A stretch of DNA of 64,000 nt from Piscicola geometra (lineage: Eukaryota > Annelida > Clitellata > Hirudinida > Piscicolidae). The translations under genes were made by a program, and so were the position numbers. The DNA is taken from the NCBI GenBank assembly GCA_943735955.1, contig OX030955.1, positions 124,001-188,000 on the forward strand, written 5' to 3'. Positions 1 to 12,985 of this stretch are shown one piece after another. Under the pieces are notes generated by a model, which had not been told where the DNA came from, did no database searches, and worked only from the letters and a program-made list of their open reading frames with translations. Numbering within the stretch: position 1 is the first letter of the stretch; each line of letters starts with the position of its first letter.

Positions 1-235
1 GGTGAAGACGGTGAAGACGGTGAAAACGATGAAGACGATGAAGACGGTGAAGACGGTGAAGACGATGAAGACGGTGAAGACGATGAAGACGGTGAAGACG
101 ATGAAGACGGTGAAGACGATGAAGACGGTGAAGACGGTGAAGACGGTGAAGACGATGAAGACGGTGAAGACGATGAAGACGGTGAAGACGGTGAAGACGG
201 TGAAGACGATGAAGACGGTGAAGACGATGAAGACG

Positions 236-248
236 GTGAAGACGAACG
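236..248 (+). repeat. 13-bp spacer unit GAAGACGAACGAT (first clear copy, type example)
   Basis: This unit recurs throughout the window, for example ending at 248, 432, 535, 809, 993, 1303 and 1532. It equals a GAAGACGAT unit with ACGA present twice, so a 4-bp tandem duplication by slippage is the simplest origin. Each copy adds 4 bp to the 9-bp register, and inter-spacer distances are nearly all 9n+4. It is followed by GAAGAC, which creates CGATGA: an ATG and an overlapping TGA. It is the only regular element that interrupts the 9-mer and it delimits the blocks from which the higher-order repeats are built. No protein-binding role can be read from it. Confidence 0.93.
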
Positions 249-1211
249 ATGAAGACGAGGAAGACGGTGAAGACGGTGAAGAAGATGAAGACGATGAAGA
301 CGGTGAAGACGATGAAGACGGTGAAGACGATGAAGACGGTGAAGACGATGAAGACGATGAAGACGATGAAGACGGTGAAGACGATGAAGACGATGAAGAC
401 GGTGAAGACGATGAAGACGGTGAAGACGAACGATGAAGACGATGAAGACGGTGAAGACGGTGAAGACGATGAAGACGATGAAGACGGTGAAGACGGTGAA
501 GACGATGAAGACGATGAAGACGGTGAAGACGAACGATGAAGACGATGAAGACGATGAAGACGGTGAAGACGATGAAGACGGTGAAGACGATGAAGACGGT
601 GAAGACGATGAAGGCGGTGAAGACGATGAAGACGATGAAGACGATGAAGACGGTGAAGACGATGAAGACGGTGAAGACGATGAAGACGATGAAGACGATG
701 AAGACGGTGAAGACGATGAAGACGGTGAAGACGATGAAGACGGTGAAGACGGTGAAGACGGTGAAGACGATGAAGACGGTGAAGACGATGAAGACGGTGA
801 AGACGAACGATGAAGACGATGAAGACGGTGAAGACGGTGAAGAAGATGAAGACGATGAAGACGGTGAAGACGATGAAGACGGTGAAGACGATGAAGAGGG
901 TGAAGACGATGAAGACGATGAAGACGGTGAAGACGGTGAAGACGATGAAGACAATGAAGACGGTGAAGACGATGAAGACGGTGAAGACGAACGATGAAGA
1001 CGATGAAGACGGTGAAGACGGTGAAGACGATGAAGACGATGAAGACGGTGAAGACGGTGAAGACGATGAAGACGATGAAGACGATGAAGACGGTGAAAAC
1101 GGTGAAGACGGTGAAGACGGTGAAGACGGTGAAGACGGTGAAAACGATGAAGACGATGAAGACGATGAAGACGATGAAGACGGTGAAGACGATGAAGACG
1201 ATGAAGACGAT

Positions 1212-1229
1212 GACGACGATGACGACGGT
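1212..1229 (+). repeat. Marker double unit GACGACGAT-GACGACGGT (first of 13)
   Basis: Two neighbouring units carry the same A-to-C change at position 3. The pair recurs at about 3546, 6561, 9689, 13742, 16795, 19981, 21018, 36456, 37031, 38818, 39393 and 39811. Each pair is followed some 27 bp later by a GAAGACTAT unit. No pair was found between 21.1 and 36.4 kb or after 39.9 kb. The matching change in two adjacent units suggests one mutated unit was duplicated once and then spread with its block. Confidence 0.88.
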
Positions 1230-1718
1230 GAAGACGGTGAAGACGATGAAGACGGTGAAGACTATGAAGACGATGAAGACGGTGAAGACGGTGAAGACGA
1301 ACGATGAAGACGATGAAGACGGTGAAGACGGTGAAGACGGTGAAGACGGTGAAAACGATGAAGACGATGAAGACGGTGAAGACGGTGAAGACGATGAAGA
1401 CGATGAAGACGATGAAGACGATGAAGACGGTGAAGACGATGAAGACGGTGAAGACGATGAAGACGGTGAAGACGGTGAAGACGATGAAGACGATGAAGAC
1501 GGTGAAGACGATGAAGACGGTGAAGACGAACGATGAAGACGATGAAGACGGTGAAGACGGTGAAGAAGATGAAGACGATGAAGACGGTGAAGACGATGAA
1601 GACGGTGAAGACGATGAAGACGGTGAAGACGATGAAGACGATGAAGACGATGAAGACGGTGAAGACGATGAAGACGATGAAGACGGTGAAGACGATGAAG
1701 ACGGTGAAGACGAACGAT

Positions 1719-1727
1719 GAATGCGAT
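1719..1727 (+). repeat. Marker unit GAATGCGAT directly after a spacer (first of 14)
   Basis: This unit always follows a 13-bp spacer and differs from GAAGACGAT at two adjacent positions (GA to TG). Copies were seen at about 1719, 4053, 4833, 5394, 7131, 10196, 14276, 15470, 17302, 17450, 18621, 20479, 21516 and 40592. It defines the 148-bp block type. Its confinement to the first 21.5 kb plus one outlier shows that blocks spread locally within the array. Confidence 0.88.
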
Positions 1728-4643
1728 GAAGACGGTGAAGACGATGAAGACGATGAAGACGATGAAGACGGTGAAGACGATGAAGACGGTGAAGACAGTG
1801 AAGACGGTGAAGACGGTGAAGACGATGAAGACGGTGAAGACGATGAAGACGGTGAAGACGAACGATGAAGACGATGAAGACGGTGAAGACGGTGAAGAAG
1901 ATGAAGACGGTGAAGACGATGAAGACGGTGAAGACGATGAAGACGGTGAAGACGAACGATGAAGACGATGAAGACGGTGAAGACGGTGAAGACGGTGAAA
2001 ACGGTGAAGACGATGAAGACGATGAAGACGATGAAGACGGTGAAGACGATGAAGACGATGAAGACGGTGAAGACGATGAAGACGGTGAAGACGAACGATG
2101 AAGACGATGAAGACGGTGAAGACGGTGAAGACGATGAAGACGATGAAGACGGTGAAGACGGTGAAGACGATGAAGACGATGAAGACGGTGAAGACGAACG
2201 ATGAAGACGATGAAGACGATGAAGACGGTGAAGACGATGAAGACGGTGAAGACGATGAAGACGGTGAAGACGATGAAGGCGGTGAAGACGATGAAGACGA
2301 TGAAGACGATGAAGACGATGAAGACGGTGAAGACGATGAAGACGGTGAAGACGATGAAGACGATGAAGACGATGAAGACGGTGAAGACGATGAAGACGGT
2401 GAAGACGATGAAGACGGTGAAGACGGTGAAGACGGTGAAGACGATGAAGACGGTGAAGACGATGAAGACGGTGAAGACGAACGATGAAGACGATGAAGAC
2501 GGTGAAGACGGTGAAGAAGATGAAGACGATGAAGACGGTGAAGACGATGAAGACGGTGAAGACGATGAAGAGGGTGAAGACGATGAAGACGATGAAGACG
2601 GTGAAGACGGTGAAGAAGATGAAGACGATGAAGACGGTGAAGACGATGAAGACGGTGAAGACGATGAAGACGGTGAAGACGATGAAGACGATGAAGACGA
2701 TGAAGACGGTGAAGACGATGAAGACGATGAAGACGGTGAAGACGATGAAGACGGTGAAGACGAACGATGAAGACGATGAAGACGGTGAAGACGGTGAAGA
2801 CGATGAAGACGATGAAGACGGTGAAGACGGTGAAGACGATGAAGACGATGAAGACGGTGAAGACGAACGATGAAGACGATGAAGACGATGAAGACGGTGA
2901 AGACGATGAAGACGGTGAAGACGATGAAGACGGTGAAGACGATGAAGGCGGTGAAGACGATGAAGACGATGAAGACGATGAAGACGGTGAAGACGATGAA
3001 GACGGTGAAGACGATGAAGACGATGAAGACGATGAAGACGGTGAAGACGATGAAGACGGTGAAGACGATGAAGACGGTGAAGACGGTGAAGACGGTGAAG
3101 ACGATGAAGACGGTGAAGACGATGAAGACGGTGAAGACGAACGATGAAGACGATGAAGACGGTGAAGACGGTGAAGAAGATGAAGACGATGAAGACGGTG
3201 AAGACGATGAAGACGGTGAAGACGATGAAGAGGGTGAAGACGATGAAGACGATGAAGACGGTGAAGACGGTGAAGACGATGAAGACAATGAAGACGGTGA
3301 AGACGATGAAGACGGTGAAGACGAACGATGAAGACGATGAAGACGGTGAAGACGGTGAAGACGATGAAGACGATGAAGACGGTGAAGACGGTGAAGACGA
3401 TGAAGACGATGAAGACGATGAAGACGGTGAAAACGGTGAAGACGGTGAAGACGGTGAAGACGGTGAAGACGGTGAAAACGATGAAGACGATGAAGACGAT
3501 GAAGACGATGAAGACGGTGAAGACGATGAAGACGATGAAGACGATGACGACGATGACGACGGTGAAGACGGTGAAGACGATGAAGACGGTGAAGACTATG
3601 AAGACGATGAAGACGGTGAAGACGGTGAAGACGAACGATGAAGACGATGAAGACGGTGAAGACGGTGAAGACGGTGAAGACGGTGAAAACGATGAAGACG
3701 ATGAAGACGGTGAAGACGGTGAAGACGATGAAGACGATGAAGACGATGAAGACGATGAAGACGGTGAAGACGATGAAGACGGTGAAGACGATGAAGACGG
3801 TGAAGACGGTGAAGACGATGAAGACGATGAAGACGGTGAAGACGATGAAGACGGTGAAGACGAACGATGAAGACGATGAAGACGGTGAAGACGGTGAAGA
3901 AGATGAAGACGATGAAGACGGTGAAGACGATGAAGACGGTGAAGACGATGAAGACGGTGAAGACGATGAAGACGATGAAGACGATGAAGACGGTGAAGAC
4001 GATGAAGACGATGAAGACGGTGAAGACGATGAAGACGGTGAAGACGAACGATGAATGCGATGAAGACGGTGAAGACGATGAAGACGATGAAGACGATGAA
4101 GACGGTGAAGACGATGAAGACGGTGAAGACAGTGAAGACGGTGAAGACGGTGAAGACGATGAAGACGGTGAAGACGATGAAGACGGTGAAGACGAACGAT
4201 GAAGACGATGAAGACGGTGAAGACGGTGAAGAAGATGAAGACGGTGAAGACGATGAAGACGGTGAAGACGATGAAGACGGTGAAGACGAACGATGAAGAC
4301 GATGAAGACGGTGAAGACGGTGAAGACGGTGAAAACGGTGAAGACGATGAAGACGATGAAGACGATGAAGACGGTGAAGACGATGAAGACGATGAAGACG
4401 GTGAAGACGATGAAGACGGTGAAGACGAACGATGAAGACGATGAAGACGGTGAAGACGGTGAAGACGATGAAGACGATGAAGACGGTGAAGACGGTGAAG
4501 ACGATGAAGACGATGAAGACGGTGAAGACGAACGATGAAGACGATGAAGACGATGAAGACGGTGAAGACGATGAAGACGGTGAAGACGATGAAGACGGTG
4601 AAGACGATGAAGGCGGTGAAGACGATGAAGACGATGAAGACGA

Positions 4644-7600
4644 ACGATGAAGACGATGAAGACGGTGAAGACGGTGAAGAAGATGAAGACGATGAAGACG
4701 GTGAAGACGATGAAGACGGTGAAGACGATGAAGACGGTGAAGACGATGAAGACGATGAAGACGATGAAGACGGTGAAGACGATGAAGACGATGAAGACGG
4801 TGAAGACGATGAAGACGGTGAAGACGAACGATGAATGCGATGAAGACGGTGAAGACGATGAAGACGATGAAGACGATGAAGACGGTGAAGACGATGAAGA
4901 CGGTGAAGACAGTGAAGACGGTGAAGACGGTGAAGACGATGAAGACGGTGAAGACGATGAAGACGGTGAAGACGAACGATGAAGACGATGAAGACGGTGA
5001 AGACGGTGAAGACGGTGAAGACGGTGAAAACGATGAAGACGATGAAGACGGTGAAGACGGTGAAGACGATGAAGACGATGAAGACGATGAAGACGATGAA
5101 GACGGTGAAGACGATGAAGACGGTGAAGACGATGAAGACGGTGAAGACGGTGAAGACGATGAAGACGATGAAGACGGTGAAGACGATGAAGACGGTGAAG
5201 ACGAACGATGAAGACGATGAAGACGGTGAAGACGGTGAAGAAGATGAAGACGATGAAGACGGTGAAGACGATGAAGACGGTGAAGACGATGAAGACGGTG
5301 AAGACGATGAAGACGATGAAGACGATGAAGACGGTGAAGACGATGAAGACGATGAAGACGGTGAAGACGATGAAGACGGTGAAGACGAACGATGAATGCG
5401 ATGAAGACGGTGAAGACGATGAAGACGATGAAGACGATGAAGACGGTGAAGACGATGAAGACGGTGAAGACAGTGAAGACGGTGAAGACGGTGAAGACGA
5501 TGAAGACGGTGAAGACGATGAAGACGGTGAAGACGAACGATGAAGACGATGAAGACGGTGAAGACGGTGAAGAAGATGAAGACGGTGAAGACGATGAAGA
5601 CGGTGAAGACGATGAAGACGGTGAAGACGAACGATGAAGACGATGAAGACGGTGAAGACGGTGAAGACGGTGAAAACGGTGAAGACGATGAAGACGATGA
5701 AGACGATGAAGACGGTGAAGACGATGAAGACGATGAAGACGGTGAAGACGATGAAGACGGTGAAGACGAACGATGAAGACGATGAAGACGGTGAAGACGG
5801 TGAAGACGATGAAGACGATGAAGACGGTGAAGACGGTGAAGACGATGAAGACGATGAAGACGGTGAAGACGAACGATGAAGACGATGAAGACGATGAAGA
5901 CGGTGAAGACGATGAAGACGGTGAAGACGATGAAGACGGTGAAGACGATGAAGGCGGTGAAGACGATGAAGACGATGAAGACGATGAAGACGATGAAGAC
6001 GGTGAAGACGATGAAGACGGTGAAGACGATGAAGACGATGAAGACGATGAAGACGGTGAAGACGATGAAGACGGTGAAGACGATGAAGACGGTGAAGACG
6101 GTGAAGACGGTGAAGACGATGAAGACGGTGAAGACGATGAAGACGGTGAAGACGAACGATGAAGACGATGAAGACGGTGAAGACGGTGAAGAAGATGAAG
6201 ACGATGAAGACGGTGAAGACGATGAAGACGGTGAAGACGATGAAGAGGGTGAAGACGATGAAGACGATGAAGACGGTGAAGACGGTGAAGACGATGGAGA
6301 CAATGAAGACGGTGAAGACGATGAAGACGGTGAAGACGAACGATGAAGACGATGAAGACGGTGAAGACGGTGAAGACGATGAAGACGATGAAGACGGTGA
6401 AGACGGTGAAGACGATGAAGACGATGAAGACGATGAAGACGGTGAAGACGGTGAAGACGGTGAAGACGGTGAAGACGGTGAAGACGGTGAAAACGATGAA
6501 GACGATGAAGACGATGAAGACGATGAAGACGGTGAAGACGATGAAGACGATGAAGACGATGACGACGATGACGACGGTGAAGACGGTGAAGACGATGAAG
6601 ACGGTGAAGACTATGAAGACGACGAAGACGGTGAAGACGGTGAAGACGAACGATGAAGACGATGAAGACGGTGAAGACGGTGAAGACGGTGAAGACGGTG
6701 AAAACGATGAAGACGATGAAGACGGTGAAGACGGTGAAGACGATGAAGACGATGAAGACGATGAAGACGATGAAGACGGTGAAGACGATGAAGACGGTGA
6801 AGACGATGAAGACGGTGAAGACGGTGAAGACGATGAAGACGATGAAGACGGTGAAGACGATGAAGACGGTGAAGACGAACGATGAAGACGATGAAGACGG
6901 TGAAGACGGTGAAGAAGATGAAGACGATGAAGACGGTGAAGACGATGAAGACGGTTAAGACGATGAAGACGGTGAAGACGATGAAGACGATGAAGACGAT
7001 GAAGACGGTGAAGACGATGAAGACGATGAAGACGGTGAAGACGATGAAGACGATAAAGACGATGAAGACGGTGAAGACGATGAAGACGATGAAGACGGTG
7101 AAGACGATGAAGACGATGAAGACGAACGATGAATGCGATGAAGACGGTGAAGACGATGAAGACGATGAAGACGATGAAGACGGTGAAGACGATGAAGACG
7201 GTGAAGACAGTGAAGACGGTGAAGACGGTGAAGACGATGAAGACGGTGAAGACGATGAAGACGGTGAAGACGAACGATGAAGACGATGAAGACGGTGAAG
7301 ACGGTGAAGAAGATGAAGACGATGAAGACGGTGAAGACGATGAAGACGGTGAAGACGATGAAGACGGTGAAGACGATGAAGACGATGAAGACGAATAAGA
7401 CGGTGAAGACGATGAAGACGATGAAGACGGTGAAGACGATGAAGACGGTGAAGACGAACGATGAAGACGATGAAGACGGTGAAGACGGTGAAGACGATAA
7501 AGACGATGAAGACGGTGAAGACGGTGAAGACGGTGAAGACGATGAAGACGATGAAGACGGTGAAGACGGTGAAGACGATGAAGACGATGAAGACGGTGAA

Positions 7601-8477
7601 GACGAACGATGAAGACGATGAAGACGATGAAGACGGTGAAGACGATGAAGACGGTGAAGACGATGAAGACGGTGAAGACGATGAAGGCGGTGAAGACGAT
7701 GAAGACGATGAAGACGATGAAGACAGTGCAGACGATGAAGACGGTGAAGACGAACGATGAAGACGATGAAGACGGTGAAGACGGTGAAGACGATGAAGAC
7801 GATGAAGACGGTGAAGACGGTGAAGACGATGAAGACGATGAAGACGGTGAAGACGAACGATGAAGACGATGAAGACGGTGAAGACGGTGAAGAAGATGAA
7901 GACGATTAAGACGGTGAAGACGATGAAGACGGTGAAGACGATGAAGACGGTGAAGACGATGAAGACGATAAAGACGGTGAAGATGGTGAAGACGATGAAG
8001 ACAATGAAGACGGTGAAGACGATGAAGACGATGAAGACGGCGAAGACGATGAAGACGGTGAAGACGATGAAGACGGTGAAGACGGTGAAGACGGTGAAGA
8101 CGATGAAGACGGTGAAGACGATGAAGACGGTGAAGACGAACGATGAAGACGATGAAGACGGTGAAGACGGTGAAGAAGATGAAGACGATGAAGACGGTGA
8201 AGACGATGAAGACGGTGAAGACGATGAAGACGATGAAGACGAACGATGAAGACGATGAAGACGGTGAAGACGGTGAAGACGATGAAGACGGTGAAGACTA
8301 TGAAGACGATGAAGACGGTGAAGACGGTGAAGACGAACGATGAAGACGATGAAGACGATGAAGACGGTGAAGACGGTGAAGACGGTGAAGACGGTGAAGA
8401 CGGTGAAGACGATGAAGACGATGAAGACAGTGAAGACGGTGAAGACGAACGATGAAGACGATGAAGACGATGAAGAC
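4644..8477 (+). repeat. Mosaic satellite segment assembled from shifted copies of the first HOR
   Basis: Block lengths here match pieces of the 1-2.5 kb region at different offsets. Blocks 5208-6158 (184, 148, 94, 139, 103, 283) equal 1533-2483 with an offset of 3,675. Blocks from 6159 (184, 310, 229) equal those from 810 with an offset of 5,349. Blocks 4647-4978 and 5208-5539 (184 then 148) are copies of each other, 561 bp apart. From about 6950 the segment is more degenerate: GGTTAAG at 6954, GACGATAAAG units near 7050, GAATAAG at 7394, AGTGCAGAC at 7726 and GATTAAG near 7906. No gene is seen. Confidence 0.8.
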
Positions 8478-10280
8478 GGTGAAGACGGTGAAGACGGTGA
8501 AAACGATGAAGACGATGAAGACGGTGAAGACGGTGAAGACGATGAAGACGGTGAAGACGATGAAGACGGTGAAGACGATGAAGACGGTGAAGACGATGAA
8601 GACGGTGAAGACGGTGAAGACGGTGAAGACGATGAAGACGGTGAAGACGATGAAGACGGTGAAGACGGTGAAGACGGTGAAGACGATGAAGACGGTGAAG
8701 ACGATGAAGACGGTGAAGACGAACGATGAAGACGAGGAAGACGGTGAAGACGGTGAAGAAGATGAAGACGATGAAGACGGTGAAGACGATGAAGACGGTG
8801 AAGACGATGAAGACGGTGAAGACGATGAAGACGATGAAGACGATGAAGACGGTGAAGACGATGAAGACGATGAAGACGGTGAAGACGATGAAGACGGTGA
8901 AGACGAACGATGAAGACGATGAAGACGGTGAAGACGGTGAAGACGATGAAGACGATGAAGACGGTAAAGACGGTGAAGACGATGAAGACGATGAAGACGG
9001 TGAAGACGAACGATGAAGACGATGAAGACGATGAAGACGGTGAAGACGATGAAGACGGTGAAGACGATGAAGACGGTGAAGACGATGAAGGCGGTGAAGA
9101 CGATGAAGACGATGAAGACGATGAAGACGGTGAAGACGATGAAGACGGTGAAGACGATGAAGACGATGAAGACGATGAAGACGGTGAAGACGATGAAGAC
9201 GGTGAAGACGATGAAGACGGTGAAGACGGTGAAGACGGTGAAGACGATGAAGACGGTGAAGACGATGAAGACGGTGAAGACGAACGATGAAGACGATGAA
9301 GACGGTGAAGACGGTGAAGAAGATGAAGACGATGAAGACGGTGAAGACGATGAAGACGGTGAAGACGATGAAGAGGGTGAAGACGATGAAGACGATGAAG
9401 ACGGTGAAGACGGTGAAGACGATGAAGACAATGAAGACGGTGAAGACGATGAAGACGGTGAAGACGAACGATGAAGACGATGAAGACGGTGAAGACGGTG
9501 AAGACGATGAAGACGATGAAGACGGTGAAGACGGTGAAGACGATGAAGACGATGAAGACGATGAAGACGGTGAAAACGGTGAAGACGGTGAAGACGGTGA
9601 AGACGGTGAAGACGGTGAAAACGATGAAGACGATGAAGACGATGAAGACGATGAAGACGGTGAAGACGATGAAGACGATGAAGACGATGACGACGATGAC
9701 GACGGTGAAGACGGTGAAGACGATGAAGACGGTGAAGACTATGAAGACGATGAAGACGGTGAAGACGGTGAAGACGAACGATGAAGACGATGAAGACGGT
9801 GAAGACGGTGAAGACGGTGAAGACGGTGAAAACGATGAAGACGATGAAGACGGTGAAGACGGTGAAGACGATGAAGACGATGAAGACGATGAAGACGATG
9901 AAGACGGTGAAGACGATGAAGACGGTGAAGACGATGAAGACGGTGAAGACGGTGAAGACGATGAAGACGATGAAGACGGTGAAGACGATGAAGACGGTGA
10001 AGACGAACGATGAAGACGATGAAGACGGTGAAGACGGTGAAGAAGATGAAGACGATGAAGACGGTGAAGACGATGAAGACGGTGAAGACGATGAAGACGG
10101 TGAAGACGATGAAGACGATGAAGACGATGAAGACGGTGAAGACGATGAAGACGATGAAGACGGTGAAGACGATGAAGACGGTGAAGACGAACGATGAATG
10201 CGATGAAGACGGTGAAGACGATGAAGACGATGAAGACGATGAAGACGGTGAAGACGATGAAGACGGTGAAGACAGTGAAG
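8478..10280 (+). repeat. Near-exact dispersed duplicate of bases 1-1803 (offset 8,477)
   Basis: All spacer positions in this stretch (8726, 8910, 9013, 9287, 9471, 9781, 10010, 10194) are those of 249-1717 plus exactly 8,477. Rare units also match, including GAAGACGAG after the 8725 spacer (as after 248), the GAAGAGGGT unit, and the GACGACGAT pair at 9689. The differences noticed are one G-to-A change near 8965 (GGTAAAGAC) and one extra 9-mer after 10270. Because the start of the window is already inside the match, the duplicated segment may be longer than 1.8 kb. Such close identity at this distance suggests a recent copy event or gene conversion. Confidence 0.88.
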
Positions 10281-11109
10281 ACGGTGAAGACGGTGAAGAC
10301 GGTGAAGACGATGAAGACGGTGAAGACGATGAAGACGGTGAAGACGAACGATGAAGACGATGAAGACGGTGAAGACGGTGAAGAAGATGAAGACGATGAA
10401 GACGGTGAAGACGATGAAGACGGTGAAGACGATGAAGACGGTGAAGACGATGAAGACGATGAAGACGATGAAGACGGTGAAGACGATGAAGACGATGAAG
10501 ACGGTGAAGACGATGAAGACGGTGAAGACGAACGATGAAGACGATGAAGACGGTGAAGACGGTGAAGACGATAAAGACGATGAAGACGGTGAAGACGGTG
10601 AAGACGATGAAGACGATGAAGACGGTGAAGACGGTGAAGACGATGAAGACAATGAAGACGGTGAAGACGAACGATGAAGACGATGAAGACGATGAAGACG
10701 GTGAAGACGATGAAGACGGTGAAGACGATGAAGACGGTGAAGACGATGAAGGCGGTGAAGACGATGAAGACGATGAAGACGATGAAGACAGTGAAAACGA
10801 TGAAGACGGTGAAGACGAACGATGAAGACGATGAAGACGGTGAAGACGGTGAAGACGATGAAGACGATGAAGACGGTGAAGACGGTGAAGACGATGAAGA
10901 CGATGAAGACGGTGAAGACGATGAAGGCGGTGAAGACGATGAAGACGATGAAGACGATGAAGACAGTGAAGACGATGAAGACGGTGAAGACGAACGATGA
11001 AGACGGTGAAGACGGTGAAGACGATGAAGACGATGAAGACGGTGAAGACGGTGAAGACGATGAAGACGATGAAGACGGTGAAGACGAACGATGAAGACGA
11101 TGAAGACGG

Positions 11110-12985
11110 TGAAGACGGTGAAGAAGATGAAGACGATGAAGACGGTGAAGACGATGAAGACGGTGAAGACGATGAAGACGGTGATGACGATGAAGACGAT
11201 GAAGACGGTGAAGATGGTGAAGACGATGAAGACAATGAAGACGGTGAAGACGATGAAGACGATGAAGACGGTGAAGACGATGAAGACGGTGAAGACGATG
11301 AAGACGGTGAAGACGGTGAAGACGGTGAAGACGATGAAGACGGTGAAGACGATGAAGACGGTGAAGACGAACGATGAAGACGATGAAGACGGTGAAGACG
11401 GTGAAGAAGATGAAGACGATGAAGACGGTGAAGACGATGAAGACGGTGAAGACGATGAAGACGGTGAAGACGATGAAGACGATGAAGACGGTGAAGATGG
11501 TGAAGACGATGAAGACAATGAAGACGGTGAAGACGATGAAGACGGTGAAGACGAACGATGAAGACGATGAAGACGGTGAAGACGGTGAAGACGATGAAGA
11601 CGATGAAGACGGTGAAGACGGTGAAGACGATGAAGACGGTGAAGACGATGAAGACGGTGAAGACGGTGAAGACGGTGAAGACGGTGAAGACGATGAAGAC
11701 GGTGAAGACGATGAAGACGGTGAAGACGAACGATGAAGACGATGAAGACGGTGAAGACGGTGAAGAAGATGAAGACGATGAAGACGGTGAAGACGATGAA
11801 GACGGTGAAGACGATGAAGACGGTGAAGACGATGAAGACGATGAAGACGATGAAGACGGTGAAGACGATGAAGACGATGAAGACGGTGAAGACGATGAAG
11901 ACGGTGAAGACGAACGATGAAGACGATGAAGACGGTGAAGACGGTGAAGACGATAAAGACGATGAAGACGGTGAAGACGGTGAAGACGATGTAGACGATG
12001 AAGACGGTGAAGACGGTGAAGACGATGAAGACGATGAAGACGGTGAAGACGGTGAAGAAGATGAAGACGATGAAGACGGTGAAGACGATGAAGACGGTGA
12101 AGACGATGAAGACGGTGATGACGATGAAGACGATGAAGACGGTGAAGATGGTGAAGACGATGAAGACAATGAAGACGGTGAAGACGATGAAGACGATGAA
12201 GACGGTGAAGACGATGAAGACGGTGAAGACGATGAAGACGGTGAAGACGGTGAAGACGGTGAAGACGATGAAGACGGTGAAGACGATGAAGACGGTGAAG
12301 ACGAACGATGAAGACGATGAAGACGGTGAAGACGGTGAAGAAGATGAAGACGATGAAGACGGTGAAGACGATGAAGACGGTGAAGACGATGAAGACGGTG
12401 AAGACGATGAAGACGATGAAGACGGTGAAGATGGTGAAGACGATGAAGACAATGAAGACGGTGAAGACGATGAAGACGGTGAAGACGAACGATGAAGACG
12501 ATGAAGACGGTGAAGACGGTGAAGACGATGAAGACGATGAAGACGGTGAAGACGGTGAAGACGATGAAGACGGTGAAGACGATGAAGACGGTGAAGACGG
12601 TGAAGACGGTGAAGACGGTGAAGACGATGAAGACGGTGAAGACGATGAAGACGGTGAAGACGAACGATGAAGACGATGAAGACGGTGAAGACGGTGAAGA
12701 AGATGAAGACGATGAAGACGGTGAAGACGATGAAGACGGTGAAGACGATGAAGACGGTGAAGACGATGAAGACGATGAAGACGATGAAGACGGTGAAGAC
12801 GATGAAGACGATGAAGACGGTGAAGACGATGAAGACGGTGAAGACGAACGATGAAGACGATGAAGACGGTGAAGACGGTGAAGACGATAAAGACGATGAA
12901 GACGGTGAAGACGGTGAAGACGATGTAGACGATGAAGACGGTGAAGACGGTGAAGACGATGAAGACGATGAAGACGGTGAAGACG
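11110..12985 (+). repeat. 934-bp higher-order repeat, two copies
   Basis: Spacers at 11374, 11558 and 11733 recur at 12308, 12492 and 12667, each 934 bp later. Both copies share a GGTGATGAC unit (near 11180 and 12114), GATGGT units and a GATGTAGAC unit (near 11990 and 12924). The left junction differs between copies: the spacer near 11090 is absent at the matching place near 12030, so two blocks are fused in the second copy. The right copy ends near 12985, where the spacer reads GAATGATG instead of GAACGATG. Confidence 0.85.

Larger units (their letters stand above)
258..4643 (+). repeat. 2,334-bp higher-order repeat, two copies (second truncated)
   Basis: Spacer-to-spacer block lengths from 433 run 103, 274, 184, 310, 229, 184, 148, 94, 139, 103. 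The same series restarts at 2767, exactly 2,334 bp later, with the same marker units: the GACGACGAT pair at 1212 and 3546, and GAATGCGAT at 1719 and 4053. Conceptual translations of the two copies agree over long stretches. The left junction lies inside the 283-bp block at 2484-2766, where the end of one block runs into the interior of another. The second copy breaks off near 4643, where a 112-bp block replaces the expected 283-bp one. The period holds twelve spacers, and 12 x 4 = 48 agrees with 2334 mod 9 = 3. Confidence 0.9.

Noticed and set aside
1717..1727. GATGAATGCGATG as a real translation start or promoter element
   Set aside because: It is one variant 9-mer following a spacer, found 14 times inside otherwise ordinary repeat blocks, with no ribosome-binding or promoter context that differs from the rest of the array.
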